A DNA stretch of 8,682 bases from Candidatus Woesearchaeota archaeon (GCA_016185955.1 JACPMQ010000043.1:1-8682); one strand, 5' to 3'; counted from the first letter of the stretch, positions 1-6,500 are shown. Numbers and translations are program-made. The notes: generated by a model from the sequence alone, not told the origin.

Positions 1-363
<363 letters not shown>

Positions 364-445
364 TCTTTTATTAGTCGCAATTATAACTGAATTACACATA
401 CTTGACAGCATTGTCAAGCACGCTCAATGAAAAAACATGACTCAA
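364..445 (-). other. 16S rRNA leader with a small hairpin
   Basis: This is the AT-rich stretch between the probable rRNA promoter and the mature 16S 5' end. It contains a 7-bp perfect hairpin, CTTGACA at 401-407 paired with TGTCAAG at 412-418 around a 4-nt loop. It may belong to the 16S processing stem. The archaeal bulge-helix-bulge needs the 3' flank of 16S, which is outside the window, so this cannot be confirmed. Confidence 0.45.
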
Positions 446-468
446 TTTTAGAATTTAAATATCTAAAA
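446..468 (-). promoter_or_regulatory. probable 16S rRNA promoter, TATA box inside a dyad
   Basis: On the minus strand an archaeal TATA box, TATTTAAAT, lies at 461-453. It is flanked by a perfect 7-bp inverted repeat, TTTTAGA at 446-452 and TCTAAAA at 462-468. Transcription would start about 26 nt further on, near 430, giving a leader of some 65 nt. A second TATA-like run, ATTTAAATATAA, lies near 515-504 on the same strand and could serve instead; its sequence is nearly symmetric, so it could also act toward gatC. Confidence 0.45.
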
Positions 469-533
469 TATAGACGGTGGCGATAGGGACTATGTTAACT
501 TATCGTTATATTTAAATGTTTCGAAAGGCAAAC

Positions 534-541
534 TTTTTAAA
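534..541 (+). promoter_or_regulatory. gatC TATA box (leaderless)
   Basis: TTTTTAAA is centred at 537.5, which is 26.5 nt before the ATG at 564, with a purine-rich BRE-like GAAAGG at 523-528 upstream. The spacing places the transcription start at or next to the start codon. A 9-bp direct repeat, AAACATTGT, lies between box and start (539-547 and 552-560). Confidence 0.6.
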
Positions 542-563
542 CATTGTTCTAAAACATTGTGCC

Positions 564-854
564 ATGCAAATTGAAATCAGCAAAAAGCTTATAGAGCATG
601 TTGCAGAAGTTGCAAGATTAAAGCTCACTGATAAGGAAATAGAAAATTTTTCTAGGCAACTTAAGGAAATAATAGGAGCTTTCTCGAAACTTGATGAAGT
701 TAATACTCAAGGCATTGAAGTTAGTCTGCAGCCCGTTGAGTTGAAAAATGTTTTAAGGGAAGATAAGCCAAAAAAATGCTTTACGCAAGACGAGGCATTA
801 AGCTTGACTGAGCATAAAAAGGATGGTTATTTTAAAGGCCCAAGAGCGTTATAA
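564..854 (+). CDS. gatC: Asp-tRNA(Asn)/Glu-tRNA(Gln) amidotransferase subunit C
   Basis: GatC is the small subunit that clamps GatA to GatB in the enzyme that converts mischarged Glu-tRNA(Gln) or Asp-tRNA(Asn) to Gln- or Asn-tRNA in the cytoplasm. The 96-residue product has the family pattern in order: HVAEVARLKLTDKE near the N-terminus, a QLKEIIGAFSKLDEV helix, a T-x-G-I-E-V turn, LKNVLREDKP and a terminal GYFKGPRAL. Length matches the family. The reading frame is open from an ATG at 516, but that ATG overlaps a TATA-like sequence and adds 16 unconserved residues; the ATG at 564 starts exactly where the family's helix begins and has a TATA box 26.5 nt before it. It is 24 nt upstream of gatA and surely cotranscribed. 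Family assignment is secure. Confidence 0.95.
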   Translation: MQIEISKKLIEHVAEVARLKLTDKEIENFSRQLKEIIGAFSKLDEVNTQGIEVSLQPVELKNVLREDKPKKCFTQDEALSLTEHKKDGYFKGPRAL

Positions 855-878
855 CAGCTTATAAGCAAAAGCGGAAAA

Positions 879-2321
879 ATGAACATAAAAAATTTTGTTG
901 ATAAACTAAAAAACAACGAGATTGATATAATTGAGCATACTAAAAAAGTTATTGATGAATGCAAAAAAGTAAACAAAGAATATCATTATTTTAATGTCAT
1001 TTCTGAAGAGCTTGCGCTTGAGCAAGCAAAAGAAATCCAAAAGCAGCTAAAAAACAAAAATAAAAATATAAAAAAAATAAAAAATAAAAAATTGCTCGGC
1101 ATTGCTGTTTCTGTAAAAGACTCTATCTGTGTAAAAAATATAGAAAGCACTGCGGGAAGCAGAATTCTTAAAGGCTACAAGCCATTGTTTGATGCCACTG
1201 TAATAAAAAAAGTGAAGGAGCAAGGAGGCATTATAATAGGAAAGACAGCACAAGATGAATTTGGCTTTGGCAGCTTTTCCGTTAATATTGGCTTAGGCTT
1301 TGACATTCCAAAAAACCCGTTTGACAAGGAAAGAAGCTGCGGAGGAAGCTCCGGAGGCGCTGCAGGATTAACGCAAAAAGCGAGTTTTCCGCATATTGCC
1401 TTGGGCGAATCAACCGGAGGCTCAATTGCAGAGCCTGCCTCATTTTGCAGCATTTTTGGATTATGCCCCACTTATGGCAGAGTTTCACGTTATGGCTTGA
1501 TAGATTTTGGAAACTCTTTGGATAAAATAGGCCCTATGGGAAAAAGCATTAATGACATAGCTTTGCTGCAGGAAGTTATTTCCGGCTATGATGAGAATGA
1601 CAGCACGACATTAAGCAAAAGTGCTGAGAGATACAGCGAAACAAACAGCAATAAAATCAGAGGCATGAAAATAGGAGTCATAAAGGAATCGTTTGAAGAA
1701 GGTGTTGAAAAAGAAATTGAAAAAATAGTGTGGAGTGGAATAAAAAGAATGGAAGGCTTTAACATAAAATATGAGGAAATTTCTTTGCCATTCCCGATAA
1801 AATATGGTTTAGCCACATATTATTTGATAGGAACTTCTGAAGCATCCACAAATCTTGCTAAATATTGCGGCATGAGATATGGAATTAGTGAAAAATTAGA
1901 GGGCAGCTTTAATGAGTACTTCACAAAAATAAGGAGCAGTAATTTCGGGGAAGAAGCCAAAAGAAGGATAATGCTCGGAACTTTTGCAAGGATGTCAGGC
2001 CATAGAGACGCTTATTACATAAAAGCCTTAAAAGTAAGGGCTAAAATAATTGAAGAATATAAAAAGGCATTCAAAAAATATGATGCATTAATAAGCCCGA
2101 CGGTTCCTATACTCCCTCCAAAATTTTCAGAAATAGAGAAATTAACTCCTCTGCAGAATTACATGATGGATGTTATGCTTGTAGGCCCAAACATTGCAGG
2201 GCTGCCTCATTTAAATGTGCCGGTAGGTTTTTCCAATAAGCTGCCGGTAGGCATGCTGCTCATAGCAGACCATTTGCAGGAAGAAAAGCTCATGCAGTTA
2301 GGGAGTCTTTTTGAACAGTAA
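879..2321 (+). CDS. gatA: Asp-tRNA(Asn)/Glu-tRNA(Gln) amidotransferase subunit A (glutaminase)
   Basis: GatA hydrolyses glutamine and channels the ammonia to GatB for amidation of the aminoacyl-tRNA. The 480-residue product has the amidase-signature catalytic triad: Lys80 in GIAVSVKDS, the cis-Ser158 in CGGSSGGAAG and the nucleophile Ser182 in GESTGGS, followed by the strongly conserved LCPTYGRVSRYGL and LDKIGPMGKS. Arg362/Arg363 in RRIMLGTF and Asp431 in NYMMD match the glutamine-binding positions of the family; AGLPHLNVPVG closes the fold. Two points are odd: the usual GSDTGGSIR signature reads GESTGGSIA, and residues 53-71 are a Lys/Asn-rich run. It follows gatC by 24 nt and ends inside a hairpin. 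No gatB is in the window, so the third subunit must be encoded elsewhere. Confidence 0.96.
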   Translation: MNIKNFVDKLKNNEIDIIEHTKKVIDECKKVNKEYHYFNVISEELALEQAKEIQKQLKNKNKNIKKIKNKKLLGIAVSVKDSICVKNIESTAGSRILKGYKPLFDATVIKKVKEQGGIIIGKTAQDEFGFGSFSVNIGLGFDIPKNPFDKERSCGGSSGGAAGLTQKASFPHIALGESTGGSIAEPASFCSIFGLCPTYGRVSRYGLIDFGNSLDKIGPMGKSINDIALLQEVISGYDENDSTTLSKSAERYSETNSNKIRGMKIGVIKESFEEGVEKEIEKIVWSGIKRMEGFNIKYEEISLPFPIKYGLATYYLIGTSEASTNLAKYCGMRYGISEKLEGSFNEYFTKIRSSNFGEEAKRRIMLGTFARMSGHRDAYYIKALKVRAKIIEEYKKAFKKYDALISPTVPILPPKFSEIEKLTPLQNYMMDVMLVGPNIAGLPHLNVPVGFSNKLPVGMLLIADHLQEEKLMQLGSLFEQ

Positions 2322-2356
2322 AAATTTGCAGTTTGCGAACGGTGCAATTTTTACTG
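2316..2356. terminator. hairpin between convergent gatA and exchanger gene
   Basis: CAGTAAAAATTTGCA (2316-2330) pairs with TGCAATTTTTACTG (2343-2356), leaving one bulged T, and the loop itself contains a short GTT/AAC stem. The structure begins at the gatA stop codon and ends 14 nt before the end of the convergent exchanger gene. It contains a T run on both strands, so it could end transcripts from both sides. Function is inferred from position. Confidence 0.5.
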
Positions 2357-2369
2357 ATGTGTTTTATGG

Positions 2370-3341
2370 TTAAAACCCATTAGGCAATATAAAAAACTTC
2401 ATCCAAATAAAAACAAAATACAGTAAAATCAGCAACGATGCTTCTAATCTGTCAAGTTTTCCGCCGCGGATGAAAAATAGCCATGCTATTAAAACTGAAA
2501 CAAACATAAATGGAATGTCAAAAAATAATAATATATTATCCACAACTAATGGAGCTATAATTGCCCCTATCCCCAAAGACATTAGCGAGTCAGTTATTCC
2601 TGCTCCTATCAAATTGCCGATTGAAAGCCCATGCGCGCCTTTAAATATGGAATGCAGCGAAATTGTAAGCTCAGGCAAAGACGTTCCAAACCCAATCAAG
2701 ATTCCAATTAATCCGCTATTCATTTTAAATTTAGTTGCTATTAAAATTGCATTATTTATTATTACATTAGCAGAGTAGATTACAATGACAATTCCTGCAA
2801 AAATCATCAACCCATAAAAAAATAAGGTTCTCAAAGAAATTTTGTCATGGTTAGTGGAGATTTTCTTAAAAAGTTTTTCCTGCTTTAACAATACAAAAAC
2901 ATAAGTAATGTACACTAAAAGCATTATTATTGCCTCTATTAAATCTATTTTTTTGTCATTAAACGAAAAAAGAAACATTAAGATTATTGCAAAGAAAAGC
3001 ATGTTCCAGTCTCTTCTCATGGAATCTTTTTTCCTGCCGAGATAATATATTGTAAAGAAACCGCAGAATCCCAAAACAAAAGTGATTAATGAAATATTGC
3101 TTCCTATAATTGTGCCAAGCGCTAAGCTGCTTGTCTGAATGCCTTGCAGCCTGTCATATGCCGCAACAATGCTTGTTACTATCTCTCCTAAAGAAGTGCC
3201 AATAGAAGTTACTGTTAAGCCTATAATCAAAGTAGATACTTTTAAAGCTTCGGAAATTTTTTTTCCAAAATTTATTGCGATATCTGAGCCAAACCATAAT
3301 CCCACAACTCCAATAATCAAAAGTAATATCTCGCTTTCCAT
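2370..3341 (-). CDS. CaCA-family sodium/calcium exchanger-like membrane protein
   Basis: A 323-residue, very hydrophobic protein with about ten predicted membrane segments in two homologous halves, as in the archaeal exchanger NCX_Mj. The first alpha repeat reads GLTVTSIGTSLGE (Glu53) followed by GTIIGSNISL (76-85). The second reads GILIGFGTSLPE (Glu224) followed by GNLIGAGITD (242-251, Asp251). The central basic loop lies near 101-110. It would exchange Ca2+ or another divalent cation against Na+ at the cytoplasmic membrane. The halves are not equally conserved: Pro is replaced by Gly before Glu53, and the position that is Asn in the first repeat of NCX_Mj is Leu85, so ion selectivity is uncertain. 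The ATG lies 2 nt after the stop of the upstream endonuclease-like gene, so translation is probably coupled. Confidence 0.88.
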   Translation of the reverse strand: MESEILLLIIGVVGLWFGSDIAINFGKKISEALKVSTLIIGLTVTSIGTSLGEIVTSIVAAYDRLQGIQTSSLALGTIIGSNISLITFVLGFCGFFTIYYLGRKKDSMRRDWNMLFFAIILMFLFSFNDKKIDLIEAIIMLLVYITYVFVLLKQEKLFKKISTNHDKISLRTLFFYGLMIFAGIVIVIYSANVIINNAILIATKFKMNSGLIGILIGFGTSLPELTISLHSIFKGAHGLSIGNLIGAGITDSLMSLGIGAIIAPLVVDNILLFFDIPFMFVSVLIAWLFFIRGGKLDRLEASLLILLYFVFIWMKFFILPNGF

Positions 3342-3343
3342 CT

Positions 3344-4174
3344 CTACGCCTCATTGTATATTTTCTGCATTAAAAGAGCATCAGTTTCTATGTTAGGGCT
3401 TTCTGAAATTGCGACTCCTTTAACCTTAAAATCCTTAAGGGCTTTTGCAAGCTCCTTATAATTAAAATCAGATTCATTAAGGTTTAAATGATTTCTTTCC
3501 CCTTTTGCAGTATATTCAATGCCTGTGAAGTGTATGTGCATATTTTCAAGCCCTTTTTTCCCCAGTGTTTTTTCTATTGATTCAAGGATGCTGCAAAATT
3601 CCCTGTAAGAGTTATATTTTCCATTTGTTCTTGCGTGGAAATGGGCAAAATCAACGCATGGCATCACATTGCCAAATTCTTGGCTTAAGGCAAGAATTTC
3701 ATCAACATTGCCAAATTGGGTTTCTTTTCCTGTTGTTTCAGGCCTTATCCATATTGTATTTTTTTCATTTTTCAGCTTTTGGCAAATTTCTTTTATTGCA
3801 TTTTTTATTCTTTTAAAAGTGTCTTCTTTCGTGCTTTTTTGGTAAAATCCCGGATGAAAGCAAACTGACCATGCGCCGCATAAGTTTGCAATCTTTGCAG
3901 AATTTAAAATCCTGTAAATGCTTGCTTTAAGCTTTGCCTTTTCAAGCGAATTCAAATTGATAAAATAAGGCGCGTGGCATGTTAAAATAACATTATTTTT
4001 TTCAGCGCTTCTTTTTACTTCTGGAGCTTTATCTTCACTTATATGCACGCTTCTTACAAACTCAAGCTCCATTGCATCCAAATTAAGTTTTCTTACATCT
4101 GCAATGCTTTCTGCAGTAGTGCTTCCTTTCGCGCTTAAGGGGATTCCTGCAGTCCCAAAAAAAAGCCTTTCCAT
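3344..4174 (-). CDS. endonuclease IV (AP endonuclease family 2)-like TIM-barrel protein
   Basis: The 276-residue product matches the Nfo/AP-endonuclease-2 family, Zn-dependent TIM-barrel enzymes that cut the backbone at abasic sites in base-excision repair. Metal ligands appear in the expected order: His67 (CHAPYF), His107 (FHPGFY), Glu146 (RPETTGK), Asp175 and His178 (VDFAHFHAR), His213 or His215 (MHIHFTG), His229 (ERNHL) and Glu258 (SESPN). The Asp that precedes the late His in E. coli Nfo (the DRH motif) is not present; here it reads RNH, which I recall as a feature of an archaeal branch of the family. Substrate specificity may therefore differ from true Nfo. It is first in a two-gene operon with the exchanger gene; a functional link between the two is not obvious. 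Confidence 0.85.
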   Translation of the reverse strand: MERLFFGTAGIPLSAKGSTTAESIADVRKLNLDAMELEFVRSVHISEDKAPEVKRSAEKNNVILTCHAPYFINLNSLEKAKLKASIYRILNSAKIANLCGAWSVCFHPGFYQKSTKEDTFKRIKNAIKEICQKLKNEKNTIWIRPETTGKETQFGNVDEILALSQEFGNVMPCVDFAHFHARTNGKYNSYREFCSILESIEKTLGKKGLENMHIHFTGIEYTAKGERNHLNLNESDFNYKELAKALKDFKVKGVAISESPNIETDALLMQKIYNEA

Positions 4175-4205
4175 AAAAATCTTGAAGAATTATTTATTTC
4201 TATCT

Positions 4206-4213
4206 TTTAAATA
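4206..4213 (-). promoter_or_regulatory. TATA box for the endonuclease IV-like operon
   Basis: TATTTAAA read on the minus strand is centred 35.5 nt before the ATG at 4174. This predicts a start of transcription near 4183 and a leader of about nine bases, with no Shine-Dalgarno sequence. The inverted-repeat element begins just upstream of it. Confidence 0.45.
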
Positions 4214-4226
4214 TTGTTATTTTGAT

Positions 4227-4243
4227 GAGTTTGTCGATTAAAT
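4227..4243 (+). repeat. left terminal inverted repeat of the element
   Basis: GAGTTTGTCGATTAAAT, exact complement of 4396-4412. Confidence 0.85.
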
Positions 4244-4395
4244 GGGCAAAGCCAAAGCGGTGGCGTATGCCTCCATTTTAAACAGCAAATGCCAGCTGGC
4301 GGCATGGCGAAGGGCGGATTTTTTCATACAGAGTGTGGAAAAATCCGACGTGAGACGAGCCATCGCTTTGGCTTATACGCCCAACTAAACAACTT

Positions 4396-4412
4396 ATTTA
4401 ATCGACAAACTC
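4396..4412 (-). repeat. right terminal inverted repeat of the element
   Basis: ATTTAATCGACAAACTC on the plus strand, exact complement of 4227-4243. Its last base is the final G of the permease TAG stop codon on the minus strand. A 16/17 copy occurs at 7638-7654. Confidence 0.85.
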
Positions 4413-5251
4413 TATTTTGCTGTGAAATATATTTTATAGACTAAAAAAATACCAACAAGGTAGGACACATAAAATAACACTTCAAGCAATGAAGGATTGC
4501 CATTATAGCCAAAAAGCCCCTTTAGAAAGCTTCCTATAATGCCCTTTTCATGCATCAAGGGAAAATTATTATCTGAAGTTGCTTTTGGATTTATATTCCA
4601 CACTTCTTTTGTGCCGTAAGATAAAACTCCGGCTTCTTGCAGCTCGTGGGTTCCTTGCGCAACTAATCCTGCTGCAATCAGTATAAGAAATATGCTGCTT
4701 ATGTTAAAAAACTTCTTAAGATTTATTTTAAGTGCACTGACAAAAAATAAATAGCCTATGAAAATTGCAGTTACTACCCCTAAAAGCCCGCCAACAAAGC
4801 TAATTCCCGATGCAAAGCTTAAAGCATTCAGAAATATAACTGTTTCAACGCCTTCCCTCAGCACAGCAACCGCTACTAAAATAAACAACCCATATGCGTA
4901 TCTTTTATTGATATTTGCCTTTTCAATGTGATCAGCCACTTTAGACTCTATTTTGCCTGCAATATTTCTCTGCTTAAGCATCCAGAAAATCATTGTTGTC
5001 AATAAAAAAGCGGCAAAAAGCATTGTAATGCCTTCAAAAACTTCTTCTGCCTTTCCTTCAAAGCCTCCTGCCAGCTTTGTAAATAAAACTGCTGCCAATA
5101 TGCTAAAAACAATTCCTGCAACAATGCCATAATAAACTGTCTTTTTGTATCTTTCATTGTTTGTTTTTATAAGATATGCAAGAACTATGCCTACAACTAA
5201 TGCTGCCTCTAAAGTTTCCCTTGATGTTATTAAAAAGCTCGATAATACCAT
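4412..5251 (-). CDS. FTR1-family high-affinity iron permease
   Basis: The 279-residue membrane protein has about seven predicted membrane segments and the two RExxE iron-binding motifs of the FTR1/EfeU family: RETLE at 11-15 in the first helix and REGVE at 132-136 in the fourth. The family's C-terminal signature is also present (GSFLKGLFGYNGNPSLLEVLFYVSYL near 230-265 in part). It would import ferric iron, or ferrous iron after re-oxidation, through the cytoplasmic membrane; some family members carry Pb2+. The usual REGLE reads RETLE, keeping the charged residues. An in-frame TTG at 5266 adds five unconserved residues; the ATG at 5251 starts at the family's usual MxxSFLIT and is preferred. 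It follows the acidic gene by 34 nt. No oxidase or EfeO-like partner is in the window. Confidence 0.93.
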   Translation of the reverse strand: MVLSSFLITSRETLEAALVVGIVLAYLIKTNNERYKKTVYYGIVAGIVFSILAAVLFTKLAGGFEGKAEEVFEGITMLFAAFLLTTMIFWMLKQRNIAGKIESKVADHIEKANINKRYAYGLFILVAVAVLREGVETVIFLNALSFASGISFVGGLLGVVTAIFIGYLFFVSALKINLKKFFNISSIFLILIAAGLVAQGTHELQEAGVLSYGTKEVWNINPKATSDNNFPLMHEKGIIGSFLKGLFGYNGNPSLLEVLFYVSYLVGIFLVYKIYFTAK

Positions 5252-5285
5252 TTTAACTGCTAACAACCTTATTTTTTTAATTTTT

Positions 5286-5807
5286 TTATTTTAGTGCTTT
5301 TATTAAACTATCTATTGTCCCTATTGTCAAATAATCAGCTTTAACTAAATCGCTATCTTCAAGTTTTGTCGTATTTTCATTGCGCTCTTTTAAATCTTCA
5401 TTGCCTATTGTTGTTTGTCCATCATCATCTTCTAAAATTTCTGCCAGACTTTCTTGCGCTTCTGTGTTTTTATCTTCAGATTCAATTTGGGCATCGCTTA
5501 AATATATACTCGCGGAATATGGAGCATGATTTTCATCATCAAATTCAAATAAATAATCTTCAAAATTATGAGTTGCTTCATTTTCTGTTTTTGCTTCAAA
5601 ATGCTCTTCATCTTCAGGATTATCATGCATAAAGGAATGAAGCATTTCTAAATCCCATTTATAGCTTATAATCCTGTGCTCCATATCCAATCTTTCATCC
5701 AGTTTATGCAAAGGATTTCTCCATTCTTTCCAGAGCTTCCATGGAGTCTTAATGCTTTCAGGGGGATCCTCAGCTTCTTTAACTTTGGGATTATAGTCTA
5801 TTTCCAT
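5286..5807 (-). CDS. hypothetical highly acidic protein upstream of the iron permease
   Basis: I do not recognise this family. The 173-residue product has no signal peptide or membrane segment. By hand count it has 47 Asp/Glu and 18 Lys/Arg. The first 50 residues are mixed and contain a Trp-rich basic patch (WKLWKEWRNPLHKL, 23-36). Residues 51-130 hold about 27 acidic residues but only two Lys, with several His, and look low-complexity. The final 20 residues (about 154-173) could form a hydrophobic helix, with TIGTIDSLIKAL at the end. It is first in the operon with the FTR1 permease, and a TATA box lies 26.5 nt before its ATG, so the mRNA is probably leaderless although a GAGGT lies 3 nt before the ATG. 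A cytoplasmic metal-buffering or permease-associated role is a guess from acidity and position only. Codon use resembles its neighbours. Confidence 0.75.
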   Translation of the reverse strand: MEIDYNPKVKEAEDPPESIKTPWKLWKEWRNPLHKLDERLDMEHRIISYKWDLEMLHSFMHDNPEDEEHFEAKTENEATHNFEDYLFEFDDENHAPYSASIYLSDAQIESEDKNTEAQESLAEILEDDDGQTTIGNEDLKERNENTTKLEDSDLVKADYLTIGTIDSLIKALK

Positions 5808-5828
5808 AGTACCTCTTTTTGGAAAAAT

Positions 5829-5838
5829 TTATATATAA
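5829..5838 (-). promoter_or_regulatory. TATA box of the acidic protein-iron permease operon
   Basis: TTATATATAA is centred at 5833.5, exactly 26.5 nt before the ATG at 5807, predicting a leaderless transcript. A GAGGT at 5811-5815 (minus strand) would then lie upstream of the transcription start and be only 3 nt from the ATG, so it is probably not a working ribosome binding site. Confidence 0.6.
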
Positions 5839-5849
5839 ACTGAATTTAA

Positions 5850-5865
5850 CTTAACTATTGTTAAG
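5850..5865. promoter_or_regulatory. palindromic operator candidate between divergent genes
   Basis: CTTAAC-TATT-GTTAAG is a perfect 6-bp dyad with a 4-bp centre. It lies just upstream of the TATA box of the iron permease operon and about 10 bp from the TATA box of the Lrp-type gene on the other strand. It is well placed for a regulator of both genes. Neither an Lrp-type nor a DtxR-type site can be assigned from one example. Confidence 0.45.
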
Positions 5866-5873
5866 ACAACTGA

Positions 5874-5881
5874 TATTTAAA
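5874..5881 (+). promoter_or_regulatory. TATA box for the Lrp-type regulator gene
   Basis: TATTTAAA is centred 82 nt before the ATG at 5960, so transcription would start near 5904 with a leader of about 55 nt. Unlike its neighbours this gene would have a leader; the GAGTGGT at 5950-5956 could act as a weak Shine-Dalgarno sequence. Confidence 0.4.
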
Positions 5882-5959
5882 ACTTTTTAGCCCATTTTTA
5901 CTAAAAGGACGAAAAATACCAATAAAAAAACGAATTCAGCATTTTTTTGAGTGGTTTAA

Positions 5960-6388
5960 ATGATTGACGGCACAGATAAGGCAATAATACAAATATTAGA
6001 GGATAATGCAAGAGCATCATTTTTGGATGTAGCAAAACAGCTAAAGATATCAGAATCAACTGCGAGGAAAAGAATCCATAATCTGGAAAGCGAGGGGATA
6101 ATAAAAAAATATTCTGCAATTATAGAGCCTGTTAAGGTTGGCTATGGAAGTGTTGCGCTTGTTGGAATTGATGTTATTTCAGAGAGATTTTTAAGTGTAG
6201 CTAAAGCCCTTACAGAATTTGACAATGTAAAGTTTGTTGCTACATGCACTGGAGATCATATGCTTATGGTAGAGATATGGATGGAAAAACCTTACGAGCT
6301 TAGAAATTTTATAAGCGAAAAGATAGCGAAGTTAGAAGGCGTTATAAGAACATGTCCTGCCATTATAAATGAGAAGCTAAAGGGATGA
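5960..6388 (+). CDS. Lrp/AsnC-family transcriptional regulator
   Basis: The 142-residue product has the full two-domain layout. An N-terminal winged helix-turn-helix (about 3-50) opens with DGTDKAIIQILEDNARASF, and its recognition helix is ISESTARKRIHNLESEGII. A short strand linker (KKYSAIIEPVKVGYG) leads to a C-terminal alpha-beta RAM domain (about 65-140) with the characteristic VATCTGDHMLMVEI strand-turn-strand. The ligand would bind between RAM domains in an octameric or dimeric assembly. Members sense amino acids or other small molecules and both activate and repress. It is divergently transcribed from the acidic protein-iron permease pair with a palindrome between, so that operon is a plausible target, and autoregulation is common in the family. 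The ligand cannot be predicted here. Confidence 0.93.
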   Translation: MIDGTDKAIIQILEDNARASFLDVAKQLKISESTARKRIHNLESEGIIKKYSAIIEPVKVGYGSVALVGIDVISERFLSVAKALTEFDNVKFVATCTGDHMLMVEIWMEKPYELRNFISEKIAKLEGVIRTCPAIINEKLKG

Positions 6389-6393
6389 TGCCA

Positions 6394-6448
6394 TATAATC
6401 AAAACACTAAAAAATCTGCTTTGCAGATTTTTTAGTGTTTTGATTATA
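6394..6448. terminator. long perfect hairpin after the Lrp-type gene
   Basis: Positions 6394-6419 are the exact complement of 6423-6448: a 26-bp stem without mismatch and a 3-nt TTT loop. It starts 6 nt after the stop codon of the regulator gene and contains six T in a row on the plus strand. The likely role is transcription end or protection of mRNA ends. Confidence 0.6.
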
Positions 6449-6470
6449 GCCATTACTGGTCATTGCGAAT

Positions 6471-6500
6471 TTTTCCACTGCTCAAAGGAGCAGTGGAAAA
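6471..6500. terminator. second hairpin between convergent genes
   Basis: TTTTCCACTGCTC (6471-6483) pairs perfectly with GAGCAGTGGAAAA (6488-6500) around a 4-nt loop, a 13-bp stem. It lies 8 nt beyond the end of the hydrolase gene on the minus strand, in which direction its stem also ends in a T run. Confidence 0.55.

Larger units (their letters stand above)
4225..4412. mobile_element. MITE-like inverted-repeat element between permease and endonuclease IV-like genes
   Basis: Perfect 17-bp inverted repeats, GAGTTTGTCGATTAAAT at 4227-4243 and its complement at 4396-4412, bound a segment whose interior is richer in GC than its flanks. Inside, GGGC plus AAGCCAAAGCGGTGGC (about 4244-4263) pairs with the complementary stretch at 4359-4382 with one G-T type mismatch and a bulge. 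An inner hairpin, CGGATTTTT (4315-4323) with AAAAATCCG (4339-4347), and the palindrome GCCAGCTGGC (4291-4300) lie in the apical part. TATTTTG occurs on both sides (4218-4224 and 4413-4419), as a target-site duplication would. Removing one copy plus the element leaves the permease gene ending in AAA TAA, whereas now it ends in AAA TAG. Alternatives are a structured 3' end or a small RNA. No transposase is inside. Confidence 0.55.

Noticed and set aside
516..563. Upstream ATG start for gatC at 516, adding 16 residues
   Set aside because: It overlaps a TATA-like sequence, the extra residues do not fit the family, and the box at 534-541 points to the ATG at 564.
1047..1816. Several minus-strand open frames of 68-98 codons inside gatA
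   Set aside because: They are shadows of a well-supported gene and have no family features.
4227..4412. Integron attC-like site, because GCCCAAC near 4379-4385 fits RYYYAAC
   Set aside because: The matching GTTRRRY box is not on the proper side, and no integrase or cassette array is present.
5252..5266. TTG start five codons upstream of the FTR1 gene
   Set aside because: The family begins at the MVLSSFLIT position and an ATG is available there.
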